In this document: positions 21,408 through 33,830 of the stretch, piece after piece | How positions within the stretch are numbered: position 1 is the first letter of the stretch | Layout: every line of letters starts with the position of its first letter | NCBI GenBank assembly: GCA_963921425.1 | Contig: OY992834.1 | Location: forward strand, 14,386,164-14,450,163 | DNA length: 64,000 nt | Direction: 5' to 3' | Source: Dryas octopetala | Lineage: Eukaryota; Streptophyta; Magnoliopsida; Rosales; Rosaceae | Translations under genes and position numbers: made by a program | The notes under the pieces: model-generated | The model's database searches: none | Told to the model about the DNA's origin: nothing | The model's input: only the letters and a program-made list of their open reading frames with translations

Positions 21408-23709
21408 CTACAAAGAGAAACTCAGATATGCTGCTACCATGCTTGCCAATGGGACAGATATATTGTCATCTACTACCTCTGTAATTGGAAGGGACTCCAC
21501 AACTGTTGCCACCAAAGAAACCAATGCCACCTTTTCCACTGTTTGGACCCAATTCAGCTGAAAATATCCCAGATATGAGTAATAGTAAAGCATCCCAATG
21601 GAAACCAAGAACCCAAAAAGTAACATGGATATGCTACCAGCCCAACTCTTTTTTTGATTATAAGGGATCTTTGTGGACCCAAATTTTCTGCCCATGATAT
21701 CAGCAACACCTATAAACCACCAAACCGAAAAGGTTATGATTGCAGGGAGTGAGAGACAGCTGAATTTGGTTGGAGAAAGTAGAGGAGGAGTTACCATCCC
21801 CACCACACATCATTGCCAAGGAGATCACTCCAACTGGAGACTCACGCCAAAACACAATAGCACATAAGATCAATATCAGAACATAATACAAAGGGCCTCT
21901 AAGCAACTCCCTGCGCGCAGATGTGAAAAACGGAAGCTAAATCACTCTAAGTTTAGAAAAAAGGCCAAATTACATTTTTGGTACATGTATTTTGGGCCAG
22001 GTTTTACTAAAGGCGTAGTTTCAATTTTGCCAATTTTTGCTCATGTAGTTTTCTAATGGTTGCAATCGTGGGCATACCCTTAATTTCGTCAATTGGCTTG
22101 ACAACAATAACTCCGCACGAGTGAGAGTATTTGAGGTTTTGGCTTGTTTAGCTTTATTGTCAATGTCTAAAATACCCAGAATCATGCACATCACATCTAG
22201 TTCCGCCAACCATATTGACAGAATAAAGGATGTCTTCGAATTGCAATTGTTAGTAAACTACAAGGCAAAATGGAAGATTGAAACTACAAGATTTTAGTGG
22301 AACTTGGCCCAAACTACAGAAAAGGTGTAATTATTTGAGCTAGAAAAAATTGACATAGATAGCAAGCTGCATATATATATATATAAGGTTTATTAAAAGA
22401 AATTACTCTGGGTTTCCTTCTCGAGTGACAGATTTGACTAGTCCTTCATTGGTGACCAAGGAGAGGCCATGAAGAAGAAGCCTCAAGCAATTGACAAGGG
22501 GGACCACAGAGGCAAAGTAGCGAGCCTCTGTTGAGATGCTATTCTAGGATTAAAATGATCATGAGAGTATGACTGTATGAGACTCAACAAGTCAAGCAAA
22601 CTTGTGGCACTGCTAACTGGGATAGAAAAGAATGAACAATTCACAAGCGGGAGAGATTTTGAGTGAAAAGAGCAAAAGGGTTACCTGAAAATTGGCCAGG
22701 AAAGCATGAAGAGCAGCCCAGACAATATATGCACCAATTTTCTGCTTAAACTCTGCTATAAATTATTGGGTAAGTAAAGATGAATTGCGAATAACATTAC
22801 ATTCCTACTTTCCCAAAAAACAAAGAAAAAAAAAAATCACATGCTACTGAATTTATGGGCAAGTTTTAGCATTAGAGACACCAAAATTCATTTCAAAAGT
22901 TCGTTTTTGGTATAGTCACCGTACATACAACAACATCTAATGATAGAAATCTATACCTTAATAGTAAAAAAGTGAATTCATTAATATTCAAATGTCATCA
23001 AAATTAGATGTATTGCATTGTTCTTTGTGATAAGCATTACATGCTTTTTTTTTGACATGAATGATTTCTTTTTTGTTTGATGAACATTACATGCTACTTA
23101 GTACTTACCAAAGATAGACAAAACACAGTAGATGTTAGTTACTTACCAGTTAACATTTACCAAAAAAGGAAAAGAGTAAATTTGACCCAAAGAAAAAAAA
23201 TCAAAAGAGTACATTTGACCAAAAAAAAAAAAAACATTCAAAAGAGTACGAGAAATGAAAAGGTTGAAAAGAACGTGTACCAAAAAAAATGAAAAGAGAT
23301 TATCGGAGAGGACTGATGAGAATTTCTCAACAGAGAGACGAGACGAGACCTGTTGGAGGAGGTTTCGCTGCGTGAGATTGTCGAAGGCGAGTACGAGGGC
23401 GTAGGCGCCGACAAGTACGAGCGCGGTGGCTCCGGCATCCTGGAGGAGGTATTCGGCGCCGGAGGGTAGGGCGCGAGTGGAGAGGGAGGCGCGTGGGGGA
23501 GGAGGATGAGCTGCTGCTGCATGCGGAGGTGGACGGTTGAGGATCTGGAGACGACGAAGCGGAGGAGGTGAGGAGTTGAGGTGGCGGCGACGGTGGCGTA
23601 CGATAGAGCGGGGGGAGAGGTGGCAGTGGCGTACGATAGAGAGGGTGATGAGGTGGCGAGAGGGAGTGGTAGGGGCGAAGGATAAGAGAGAGAGGGAGAG
23701 GATCGTCAT
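21408..23709 (-). CDS. VTE5: Phytol kinase, chloroplastic (VTE5 type)
   Basis: Five exons close in phase to 326 residues: 23350-23709, 22685-22755, 22407-22538, 21795-21910 and 21408-21709. The enzyme phosphorylates phytol released from chlorophyll, feeding phytyl diphosphate into tocopherol synthesis at the plastid envelope. Residues 1 to about 80 are Ser/Arg/Pro-rich with few acids, a likely transit peptide. Family signatures follow: SRKLVHILSGLLF (about 124-136), EARYFASVVPLVNCLRL (about 148-164), FWRESPVGVISLAMMCGGDG (about 208-227), ADIMGRKFGSTKIPYN, then KSWAGSISM and VESLPITEVVDDN near the C terminus. Several hydrophobic helices lie between them, as in the DGK1/SEC59-like CTP-dependent lipid kinases. 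The start chosen is the first ATG of exon 1. Exon 2 has a tandem TAGCAG acceptor that could add or drop one Gln. Farnesol kinase is a close paralogue; the FGSTKIPYN stretch and the GINT1 neighbour favour VTE5. Confidence 0.88.
21963..22340. mobile_element. Foldback MITE inside phytol kinase intron 3
   Basis: The 378-bp element is flanked by identical 9-bp TAGAAAAAA (21954-21962 and 22341-22349). Its ends are GGCCAAATTACATTTTTGG and, on the complement of the right side, GCTCAAATAATTACACC. The arms share inner blocks such as GTAGTTTCAAT and TTTTGCC. It accounts for about three quarters of the 496-base intron between exons 3 and 4. The arms are more diverged than in the 16389-16823 element. Confidence 0.75.
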
Positions 23710-23808
23710 AATGAGAGTGATAGCGAGAGCTGAGCTACTTAGTACTGTGCATTATTCAGTTTGACAGACAGCTTTCTTTCATTCTTTTTTAACCTTTCCC
23801 ACTTTTGT

Positions 23809-24271
23809 TTGAAACGGGCCCGGCCGGCCGGCACGAAAGCACGTCCCAGTCTATTTAAGTTGAGCCCTGGTGCTTTCGTGTCGTGCTCGAACCGGTCTAT
23901 ATAGTTAAGACTTAAATCCGACACGGCTCATGGCCCGCGAGCCATTCGTGCTTATATCATGTCTTAAACGGGCCGGCTCATAGACATTTTTTATTTTTAT
24001 TGTTTATAATAATAAAATTAATCTTATGATATTTTTATTATTTATAATTGAATATTAACATTATTTTACATAAAAATTGAATATTTTTGTTAAAAAGTTT
24101 TCTAAAAATGTAAAAAACAATGTTAAAATAGTCGTGCCTAATTCGGGCCCATTTCGTGCCCGTGTTGTGTTCGATGGGCTAAAAAATTCAAACCGATTTG
24201 GCCCATTTAATCGTACTGTACTGTGTCATGCCGTGTCGTGCTCGGGCCGGCCTGACCCGTTTGATACCTCT
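23809..24271. mobile_element. hAT-like MITE just upstream of the phytol kinase start
   Basis: Identical 8-bp ACTTTTGT flanks lie at 23801-23808 and 24272-24279, the duplication length of hAT elements. The ends are GC-rich inverted repeats (AAACGGGCCCGGCCGG on the left, AAACGGGTCAGGCCGG on the complement of the right) with an AT-rich middle. It begins 100 bases upstream of the phytol kinase ATG and so sits in that gene's proximal promoter or 5'UTR. Confidence 0.72.
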
Positions 24272-24385
24272 ACTTTTGTCTCTGAAAGTGAAAGGTATAT
24301 TATATTATTGTTGAGATGGACTGGATCCTCTACCAGGTTTTTCTCTACCAAATTACCATGCTTTTAATCATAGTCATTTAAAATA

Positions 24386-24742
24386 GGGAGACTTAGAGTT
24401 TAGTCTATTTTATAAGTTTTTCTTAGACTAAGACCGGTAGTGATTTAAGGTTTTTAATTAAGTCTTTTTATTTTTCTTTTTGACGGCTTTATGTTAGGTT
24501 TTAACTTCAAGATTTTGGGATTCGTCCAAAATCTCAGAGTTAAAACTAACATGCAGCCTCTACAAAGCCCACTTTACACCCTAGAAGGGGAAATATCCTT
24601 CAAATAGAGGGAAATACCCTTCAAATCGGGAAAATATTTTATTATAAATTAAAATGATTTTCTTATAAATTTTAAAACACCTCCGATCTCTATCTAAAAA
24701 CTATTTTTCTAAAAGACTTAAGTCTAATTATCTCTTTAAAAT
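24386..24742. repeat. Interspersed repeat family, copy 2
   Basis: This is the second copy of the unit at 15008-15390, with the same blocks in the same order (AACATGCAGCCTCTACAAAG, GGGGAAATA, AAGACTTAAGTC). A short internal stretch around GGAAATACCCTTCAAAT is duplicated here. It is non-coding and diverged. Confidence 0.7.
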
Positions 24743-25667
24743 ATTCAAGAGATAGGATTGTGCCACGTGTAAAGAATCTGAGTTTTCAAAACCAACCCAA
24801 GTCTCGACCGCAAGCCTGCAATCTCATCATCATCACCGTCAATACCAATCCCTTCAATTTCAGGACGCCTCTTTCGAAGTCAGAGCTCGGACAATCACTC
24901 ACAGTCGGATCATGAAGGCATAGGTGAAAGTTTTGTATTTACGCCAATTTCTTGTATACCTTCTAAGGATAACTACACTTTGCACATATATGTTGTTAGG
25001 GTGAAATTCCCAGTCTAAGACTTTCAAAACATTGCGATATCCAACTTAATGTTTTTTAAAATATGTACTTTCCAACTACTAGTGATACTTCTCTCATGAG
25101 TTTTTTACCATGGGTCAGTTAACTTAGTTTGAAGCTGAACCTTTGGTGGGATAAATTTTAAGGTTTCTCTTTTCCCTTCTGTTATGGTGGTTGTGAAATG
25201 ATCACTAACTATCGAATTGATGGACTTTACCAGTACATGTTCTCAAGGTCTAAACACCTACAGTCAATTTTATTTACAGCAAATTTAAATGTAGAAATTA
25301 TAAATATATAATAAGAGAGCAAATCATTATCAACAAATTAAAATATCTAGACTGGCCCTTGCATGAGTCGTTGCCAATAGTAAAAAAGGTTGAAAATTTA
25401 AAAAACTAGCTCATTTTATCCAATATCAAGACTGGCATTTTCCTTCCCTTTTCTAATGTTGGCCTTTTGGGATAATTTTAAAGGTTTTTCTTCTTTCTTA
25501 CAGAAAATTAGAAGATAATCACTCTCTTTGGCTTTGTATTTTCACCAATAGATAAAAAGCAAACAAAATTTTAGAATATATTCTACTTCTAAGACAAACA
25601 CAAATCACAAATGAATGACATTGAAAGAAAATACAATGGGTTAATAATGATACCTAAATTAGCACAA
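24743..25667. other. Spacer between phytol kinase and UTP7
   Basis: No gene was recognised. A moderately GC-rich 150-base segment near 24790-24940 contains a serine-rich frame without an ATG, homologue or splice partner. The interval 25400-25667 probably includes the 3'UTR of the minus-strand UTP7 gene. Confidence 0.35.
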
Positions 25668-28600
25668 TCATGTAGCTGCTTTCTTGCGTGCAAACCGCTG
25701 CAAAGATGTTGGTAGCTCCACTTGCTCAATTGTTTTCTGCTTCTTTTTAGCCACTTGTTCTTCTTTCATTTGTTGCTCCAAGAAAGGCTTCTTGGCATTC
25801 GCAATTATATCCTGCTTCTTCTTCTTCATCTTACTTGGCTTATTCCTCCCCTTCGTTTTATTCTTCGGGACAATGCCCTTAACAGCTTCAAGAGCTGCTT
25901 CCATCTCAGCCTCTTTCTCCTCTTTTGTCGACCTCTCTTTCCTTCTTAGAGGCTTCACTGTGCCAATCCTTGTGGGATCCAATATGATTGTCTCAGGTGG
26001 GAGCTTATCAAGCAGAGAGTGTACTTCCCTCTCTCTTCTCTGTTTAGATGTTTCAAATGGATTTGCCACCCAAGAATCAAAGTTGGGTTCCCCAGAACCA
26101 GGAATCAGAATACTAGACCACCCCATGGAGTGCCCTATGCCTAGAACATCTTCATAAGGTCGAAACAACAGTTTTCCTATTTGGAAACCATGAGCCATAC
26201 GCTGTTTCATATACTTGTCGTAGTTCTGGGTTCCAGATAAATCTTTCAGGATCCTAACAGATGATCCAGTTCCATGAGCAAGAAGACCCTTCTGACTGAA
26301 ATCCAACGTCTGTGCATGACGTGGTATAGTTTGGAGTGGCTCATCCTGAAGTTTCCTCAAGTCCCAAAGCTTAATCTTCTTCTCTTTCCCAGCTGTGGCC
26401 ATGAGATGGCCATTAGGGTGGAATGCCATTGCTGAGATGGGTCCCTTGTGACACAGCATCTTGAGAAGAGGAGCAGCGCTTGTCGGCTTCCACATTGAAA
26501 CTGTACCAAGTGAATGACCCAAAGCAACAACCCCATTGTAGGGATTCACCTGCATCACATCAGTACGGCCTAAGCCAGTCCTGTAATTACCTACCATTGC
26601 ACCCATTGTTACATCCTGATAAAGAAGCTGCCCAAATTTGTTTATTGATGCCAAGAGGAAGTGGTTTTTCAAAAATTGAAGCCTTAAAACTGCGCCATGT
26701 TCCTACATGTTAAGAAGTATAATTTTAGGTCTATATTGATGCATCTCAAAACTATTTACTCAACTATTAAAAGAGACCGATAACACAAGAACAAGGAACT
26801 CTTTGACTTGCCAGAATATTGGAGCAAACAATGAAAATGAGCTGCACATATACTAGGAACAACATGGATTCGTAAAGTTGAAAGCCTAGAGCACAAATTA
26901 CACATAAAGGCTAGGTAACTGACATATTCTGTCCCATTTATGGATGTGCCATCTGGTGTTCTTCGACATGTTTGACCTGCTTAAGCATTTACCTAAACCT
27001 TTAATTAATGGGCGAACCAAATTGTTCAGGCTTTTCATTTACAGGCAGCAAATCACACTTCAGAAAATTGATTTTTAATTGTGAATATATATAGCTATTC
27101 TCTCCTTTAGTTCACATATGGACCACTGAAATACACAGTCAATGAGAAACATTTCAACACATTTTAGCTGTTCAAATCTGATCTAATGGCTAAGAAACAG
27201 TAGACACAACAAATCATACAGTAGTTTAGAAAACAATGAAGAAAAGATCTATTATTCTGAATCCACAATTGAAATTAATTCCAGATCAATACTTTTATAA
27301 ATTGGATGTCTGAACTTATAATTTGGCAATAATATAGAAAAATATAGTAATTCAATCAAATTGAAATAGAAATGTAAAATATTTGTTAACAAATGTTTAA
27401 GTATTTATTAACATATTTAATCAGAATAGGTTCAAAACTTGATCAGAAAAGGATTAAATGCAATGCACTTGTCATGACACTAGGGTATATGTATATGTAT
27501 ATGTACATACAAGAAGCCACGCCACTTCCAGCATGAGATTACTTCAGTAAAACTCAAATTGGTTTTATAAATCTTGAAACCATATTGGAAAGTACGGAAC
27601 CATATTAGGGAAAAAAGACAGCCAATTCAAGGGCATGCATCGGTGTGGAAATGGAAGGCATTGTCAGAAATACCATGATAAAAAGAGAGGATTAACTAAC
27701 AAGATTTTGATGGAGCTGTGTTTATAAACATATATTTCTATCTGTTTTTGTTGGCAATAACTGAACTGCCTATATGCTGAACCTAAAAGCCCAGCAAAGA
27801 TTAATCATCTGTTTATGAAAAGACCAGGGAATCACAGATTATAATATGAGAAAAGAAAAAATGAAGCAATCTTAAAATACAGCTGTTTTTCCAAACCATC
27901 ACTAATCTATCCAGAGAGCTTTAAATACTATGCTCCATCATTTATATGAAATCATCAGGAAATGAAGAAATAATTGATTAGCAGGTTCATAATACATAAT
28001 GTAATGAGACAATTCAAACAAATAAACATGAGAAAAGAAATTAAACACTTGCTTGCCATATCAGAGTAATTAGTAATGTGTTACTAATGGTTGGGCAAAG
28101 CCTTTAGAACGTTGGCAGGATTATGAGCCATGCAGTTAATCTCAATGACATGGTCCATTTAATGCAGTATGCTAACCTTTAAGCAGTGAAGTTCAGTGCC
28201 ATCCCGGTTATAAATATATGAATACCTGTTGTTAATTAAAATGGTTAGCCATACTAAATAAGATAAAACATCACTCTTAAGTAGCATAACATCATTAAAC
28301 AAAGATATTTGGGATAACTTAAACAGAAGATAAACTAGTGCAGAACACAAAATGAGAGTGTTGCTTATAAAGCTAACTCTTGTAAACAACTTAACAAGTG
28401 TGGTCACATATTCTCGACACATTGCAAGGAAAAAAAAAATCTGTAGACAACCAAAAGGCCATGGGTTGTCAACAAACATGAGTTTAAATTATACTGGCTA
28501 AATAAGAACATAACAATGAGTCCAAGAAAAGTTTGTTTCGAAACAGAAAGCAGAAAGATAACTGTAATGACAAAAGTAGTTTTGCGCAACAGAACCAAGC

Positions 28601-31600
28601 ATTGCACCTGTCACATAGTAGCACTAAGTTAAGTAGGAAACAGAAAAAAAAAAAAAAAAAAAAAAACAAAGAAAAAGAGCTAAGTGCTAATAATTTAGCA
28701 AGAAGAATGGTGCTTTATGGAGAACATGGGCAAAAACAACTCAATATGATTCCTACAACAAGGACAAAGTGCTAAGTCAATGTATATCAAATAGGAGCAA
28801 AATTTATCACCATGCAACCACCAGGGATAAGTAAAATGTGGTTGTGAGAGAAATTTATAACATGTTGGATTAAGAAGTCAGTTTAAAGTAGATTGAGCAG
28901 GGTCAAGTAACATCAACATTCTCCCAAAAGTCCAAACAAAATATGTAAAATGGGGATATTGATGCTTAGCGATATCAGTCACATGCAACAGAAGACAATT
29001 TCCAACAATAACAAATCAATTGCCTAATCCACCCTGTAAATGTCAAAAGTTAACCAAAATAGATAACACTAACATAAGAAAAGCAAACTGTTTTATACTT
29101 TTTCTGGGCTGCAGCAAAGAACAACTCATTGTGCAAGAACACCACATCACGCACTGTTTCCCTAACCTGAACAAATCAACAATTAGTTAATCAGTCCAAT
29201 GTTCCAGTCAAACCCTGAACTACAGATAAAACAAGCACCCAGCATTCCAGCACATCATTTAAAATACATAGAAAAAATGTTTCCCAATAATGGTCCAAAC
29301 GTACATCCAGGACACCATTTACAGCATTGACTACAGTAACATTCACCCATCTAATAGGATTACCTACATATTTGGACAGTGGAAAACTACAATAATTTGA
29401 CTCAAAACTATATGCATATCAAGATTTCATAATGAAAGTCATGCACTGGAACCTTAAAAGCAGAAGGTGGAGCACACAACTTAACAAGGTTCAAAGATTA
29501 AATTGTGTAAAATGCAATTGCACGATGCCTTTCAATTCTCCCAAAAAAATGTTTAAACAATATACAGCAAAGTCAATTACTTCAACAAACAAAAAAGATT
29601 CTTAATTTTTGTTACAAAATTCGCCATCTTAGTTGGTGCATTAAATTCATAACTAGTATATTCAAACTTCACGTATGAAGAACAGGACATGTGAACATGG
29701 CTACAAGAAGCACCTCTAATTAATTAGCAAGAGGCATATAAATTTGTGTAAAATAAGGTCATAATATCAGACAAAAAAGGTATCACTACTCAGTATCAAA
29801 ACTATAATTTGGCTATTTTATTTTGCATTCATACTGCATAGCATACCTGAAACTCTTTAATCAGGCTCATATTCTTCATGTCTAAAATAGCCAAATGGCC
29901 TTTTCGTCCACCGACTGCCATATACCGGCCACTTAAGGTGAAATCCAGCGTGTATGGACCAAAATCTGGAGATAAAAGTTAAGATTCAGTTGTAAATATT
30001 AGAATAAGATTAGGCAGACCTGAGGCCAGAAATGAAGAATATAGTCAAAGTCATCTAGACATATTACTGAATAATTTAAGCTCAATCCTTGGTGGATTAA
30101 GAATTTTACGAACTAAAAGCAAGCAAGGGCTAACATTAAATAACAATAGCGGTTATTTACAAATGCATAAAGTAAATGAGACGTCATAACAATCACCACA
30201 AAGAGAGTACAGTTACTAAATTAGACATCATAACAATCACCACACAGAGAGTACAGTTACTAAATGAGGCATCATAACAATCACCACACAGAGAGTAAAA
30301 AAACATAAAATGGTAGCTCCTGTTAATGTTTACATAAAAGGTAAGGAACTATTTGAGGCCAACTTCAAAATAGTTTCAAGTTAAAATGGAGTTATATAAA
30401 GCCCCCATCACTTATTAGCAGTATAGCAGATGATCCTTTGAAGATAAAATGGAGCAACTAAGTTCATTAACAAGATATTATAACAATTAACAACTATGAA
30501 GTAAATTTCAAAAAAGAAAATATCAAACAGTAGCCATGTTTTTTCTCAACTTATCAAACTCGCTTCGTTCATTATTTTCAGTCCACGTAATTCTCTACAT
30601 GACTTTCATTCTGAAACCTATGCTTTGTTCTTTCCACCATATATCAATGGTGTTATCTGAAACCCCTGTAAATAGAAAGGAGAATATCAAGTTTCTTTTC
30701 CTTTCCATATTGATGGTAAATTAGAAGATCCCAATTTCTTCTCTCTTCTTAGTCAATAAAGATCATCCCAAAACCAATTTTTCTTAGACCAATTGAACCA
30801 GCATTTGCATAACTGATATGAGAAAGCCGCGCAACCAGCAATATAGGGTATGCAAACTTTTAACTTCAATAAGGAAAACAGTAAAGTTTCAACGAAAAAT
30901 TCTTATTGTCTAAATTATCACTTGAAATCAATAAAAAAAATTCAGGTTTCAACCTGGTAAGACAATATCATATTGACTCCTTGAGCTTAAGATATCTACT
31001 TCACGAGCAATTGATTCTTGTTTGATATTCCATGTCTTCTCTATACCTTCAGCCTCCAAATAACCTCCCTCACTTGGCAGAAGCCACTGATAATTTAATC
31101 AAAAATGAAAAATCATTCAATGTACTAAGAGAAAAGGACAAGTAAAATATCATGTGAAAGATCAGCTTGTATGAAATTCAACTAAACCCAGTAAATCAGA
31201 CAAAATTCTTAAAGGAAAATAAGCAGTAGTAGGCTAAAAATAGATTTGAAACCATAACTGAACCCATATATCAAAACCCAACGCACTGCTTATGCATGAG
31301 TCTATGTGAGATTTTTCTCCCCTTTAACGGTTATAATAGACTGACATCACATAAAACAAAAACTCACCTTCTCAGCCTTGGCAGCAGCTTGTGCAGATTT
31401 TCCAAATAATTCTTCTCTAACAGCAAGTTGACCCTTCAATTTTTTATCTTGCAAGCCCTGCAAACATGAAAAATTAAGATGCAGTGAAAAATAAACAAGT
31501 AAAAGTATCATGAGAAATCAAATTTCCAATGCCATACCTCCAAATTAGCTTCTTCACCTCTAAGAAACTTCTTCACTCTCATATCCAACTCATCAGAGAT

Positions 31601-31668
31601 CTTCTCCTGCAAATTAAGATATTTCCCATTTATTTCTATAACTTTTTAACAGAAAACCACACCAATTT

Positions 31669-31722
<54 letters not shown>

Positions 31723-32169
31723 AAAGGTATAATATACACATAAGAGCCTACTGTTCAGCACTCATTTTGGAGAATTAGATAGTGGAAATATGCACAAAAA
31801 GGTGACATGATTACAGCTCAGATTGCCTAAATGATGAGGCATATTGTGAATTTTAGCTAGGAACAAAATCGATGAGAATTTAACAATTTTGACAAGTGTT
31901 ACAGCTAAAAGGCCAATGTGGTTTGAGAGCAGGAAACAATAAAGACAGTTGCACAAGCAGGAAAGAAGAAATGGCCTTAACATCAGGCTCAGTAAAAGAA
32001 CTACAATAACAAAAATGGCAATATATTAACAATCTTAAATCTCAACCCAATACAAAATCAGAACAAACGTCTATGAGATTGAAAAGAATCAACAGACAAT
32101 AAATTGAGAATTGATGCGTACTAGTTCGGTTGGAGGCAGAATAGTGCCATCATCTTGTTTCGCACGCAT
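25668..32169 (-). CDS. UTP7: UTP7/WDR46 WD40 protein of the SSU processome
   Basis: Eight coding exons read 32122-32169, 31538-31606, 31368-31457, 30954-31086, 29847-29965, 29099-29166, 28177-28225 and 25668-26702, giving 536 residues with all splice phases consistent. A 5'UTR exon ends at 32699. It contains a (GA)n run but no ATG, so translation should begin at MRAKQDDGTILPP in the next exon. The family binds U3 snoRNP and is needed for 18S rRNA maturation in the nucleolus. The N terminus is charged and helical. WD40-type units follow, for example FTLSGRYMAVGGRKGHLAI and GPISAMAFHPNGHLMATAG with KIKLWD. The BING4CT block lies at about 360-435 (RPYEDVLGIGHSMGWSSILI, PNFDSWVANPFET, RREREVHSLLDKLPPETI). 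The tail is Lys-rich, typical of nucleolar proteins. Intron 7, between exons 28177-28225 and 25668-26702, is about 1.5 kb. It is a clear, complete host gene. Confidence 0.95.
30181..30299. repeat. 44-bp tandem repeat in a UTP7 intron
   Basis: Nearly three copies of a 44-base unit containing CATAACAATCACCACA and GAGAGTACAGTTACTAAA start at 30181, 30225 and 30269. The array lies between exons 30954-31086 and 29847-29965 and has no evident function. Confidence 0.85.
31673..31716. repeat. (TC)n microsatellite in a UTP7 intron
   Basis: About 22 uninterrupted TC dinucleotides lie in the intron upstream (on the minus strand) of exon 31538-31606. A second GA/CT tract at about 32741-32763 is in the 5'UTR exon. 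Confidence 0.9.
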
Positions 32170-32762
32170 CTTGCTTAATCCAGCTGCGTATCCTTGAAAT
32201 ACAAAATGAACAGAAACTTGATGAGTAATGCAATCCAACTGAAATATTCAAATATTGTTTCTTTTCAAAAAAAAAAAAAAAAAAAAAACGTGGTCAACTG
32301 AAAACCCAAATCATTTCCAATGCCACACCCAATGCATCCCGTACAAATTAACAAACCCAATTCAAATGTTGAATAGTGAAAAATAGACTGAAAAATTAGA
32401 AAAAAATGTAAATTTTGGGAACAAACATAGAGAAACCCACCAAATACCGAGCTCTAAGTAAGCAAAAAATAGATTAAGAAATGATTATTGAACTGAGTTT
32501 GAGATAGTCGAGTTTTAGAAAATTGTACAGAAAGCATTAGCTAAACAAAAGGTACAAAGGGAGTATGCTTTGTGCTAGTAGTACGAAAATTACTCGTAAC
32601 AATGATAAACAAACTGTTTCGTGAAGACACATTATCGAACAGATGGTGTGCATCTTTGGAGCATTTTATGATACAAAACTCAGTGAATTACGACATACCT
32701 TTATGACTATGATTTAGGTGCTGCTGCTGCTGTTGGGGAGAGAGAGAGAGAGAGAGAGAGAG

Positions 32763-33830
32763 AGGACGCTCAGCCTACTAATGCGTCTATGACGAATACA
32801 GATACACAGAATACAGGTGGAAGAGAAAAATTGGGGCAAAAGAGTTGCAATTTACGGACGGAGAACCAAGAAAACGGTAGGGTTTAGTTTCAGACTCGTA
32901 GTGATGCAGAGGTTTTACTGAAAAACAAAAATGAAAAAAATAAATGTTGGGCTCGTCTATCATGGGCCAACGGGCCCAAACACAGGTGTTAAGCAAATAA
33001 ATAGGCCCAATTTTACTTTAGGTCAAATAAATAGGCTTATGTATTTTTTGTTTGGCCACTGTGGTTTATGTAGTTTAAGTCAAGTTTTTTGTCCTTCTAC
33101 TTCTGATTGTTCTGAATTTGGTTAAGTACTTTACAAATTGTTGTAATTTAATGACACATTAAAATTTCCGACTATTAAATTGTCAAATTTATTGCATTTT
33201 TTGTCCTCTACTTTAAAAACAGTTGTGATTAGGAGTGGACATGGGCAAATTAGAAGGTCTAACCATATATGTTCAAGTTACAAATTTATTTCGCCCGTGC
33301 AACTCAAGGAATCCATAGAAGGTTTGTTCATATTTGTCTAAATTAGTTTATCAAGCTTTTCAGGTTGCCTAAATTATGACATGTTGAATATGTTTGATAA
33401 AAAAGTAACAATAAAATTCCAAAATACTTTTTATTGTTCAAATATATTAAAACTTGGAATTTAATCAATAGATATATATGTATTTACTACATATGTGAGA
33501 CTATAATTTGTTAGTACATATTATATAATATATAATATATAATTCAAATAAATAAATAAATAAATATAAGTTGTTCGAGTTGCTTGGGTTAGAGATTTCT
33601 CAACCAATGCTGACCCAAATTCTAACTTATGGTAAAAAATTATGATTGTATTTGCTTAATTTCTCAATTACCTTTATCCGAATTGCCCAAAATTGCAGGT
33701 GTGTTTGTGTTGGTTGGATTTTTCCAACCCAATGCCCACTCCTAGTTGAGATTTGATATTTTATTTTACAAATTGTTGTGATTTTAGTTTTATATTTTAC
33801 AAACGGTTACCAATTCAAAGAAAAATTTAG
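32763..33830. other. UTP7 promoter side and AT-rich spacer
   Basis: The UTP7 transcription start is probably within about 32700-32900 on the minus strand, next to the GA/CT tract. From 33000 onward the DNA is AT-rich with (TA) and (AAAT) short repeats near 33500-33570; no gene was seen. Confidence 0.35.

Noticed and set aside
24790-24960. Serine-rich open stretch resembling an exon
   Set aside because: It has no ATG in frame, no clear splice sites and no recognised motif.
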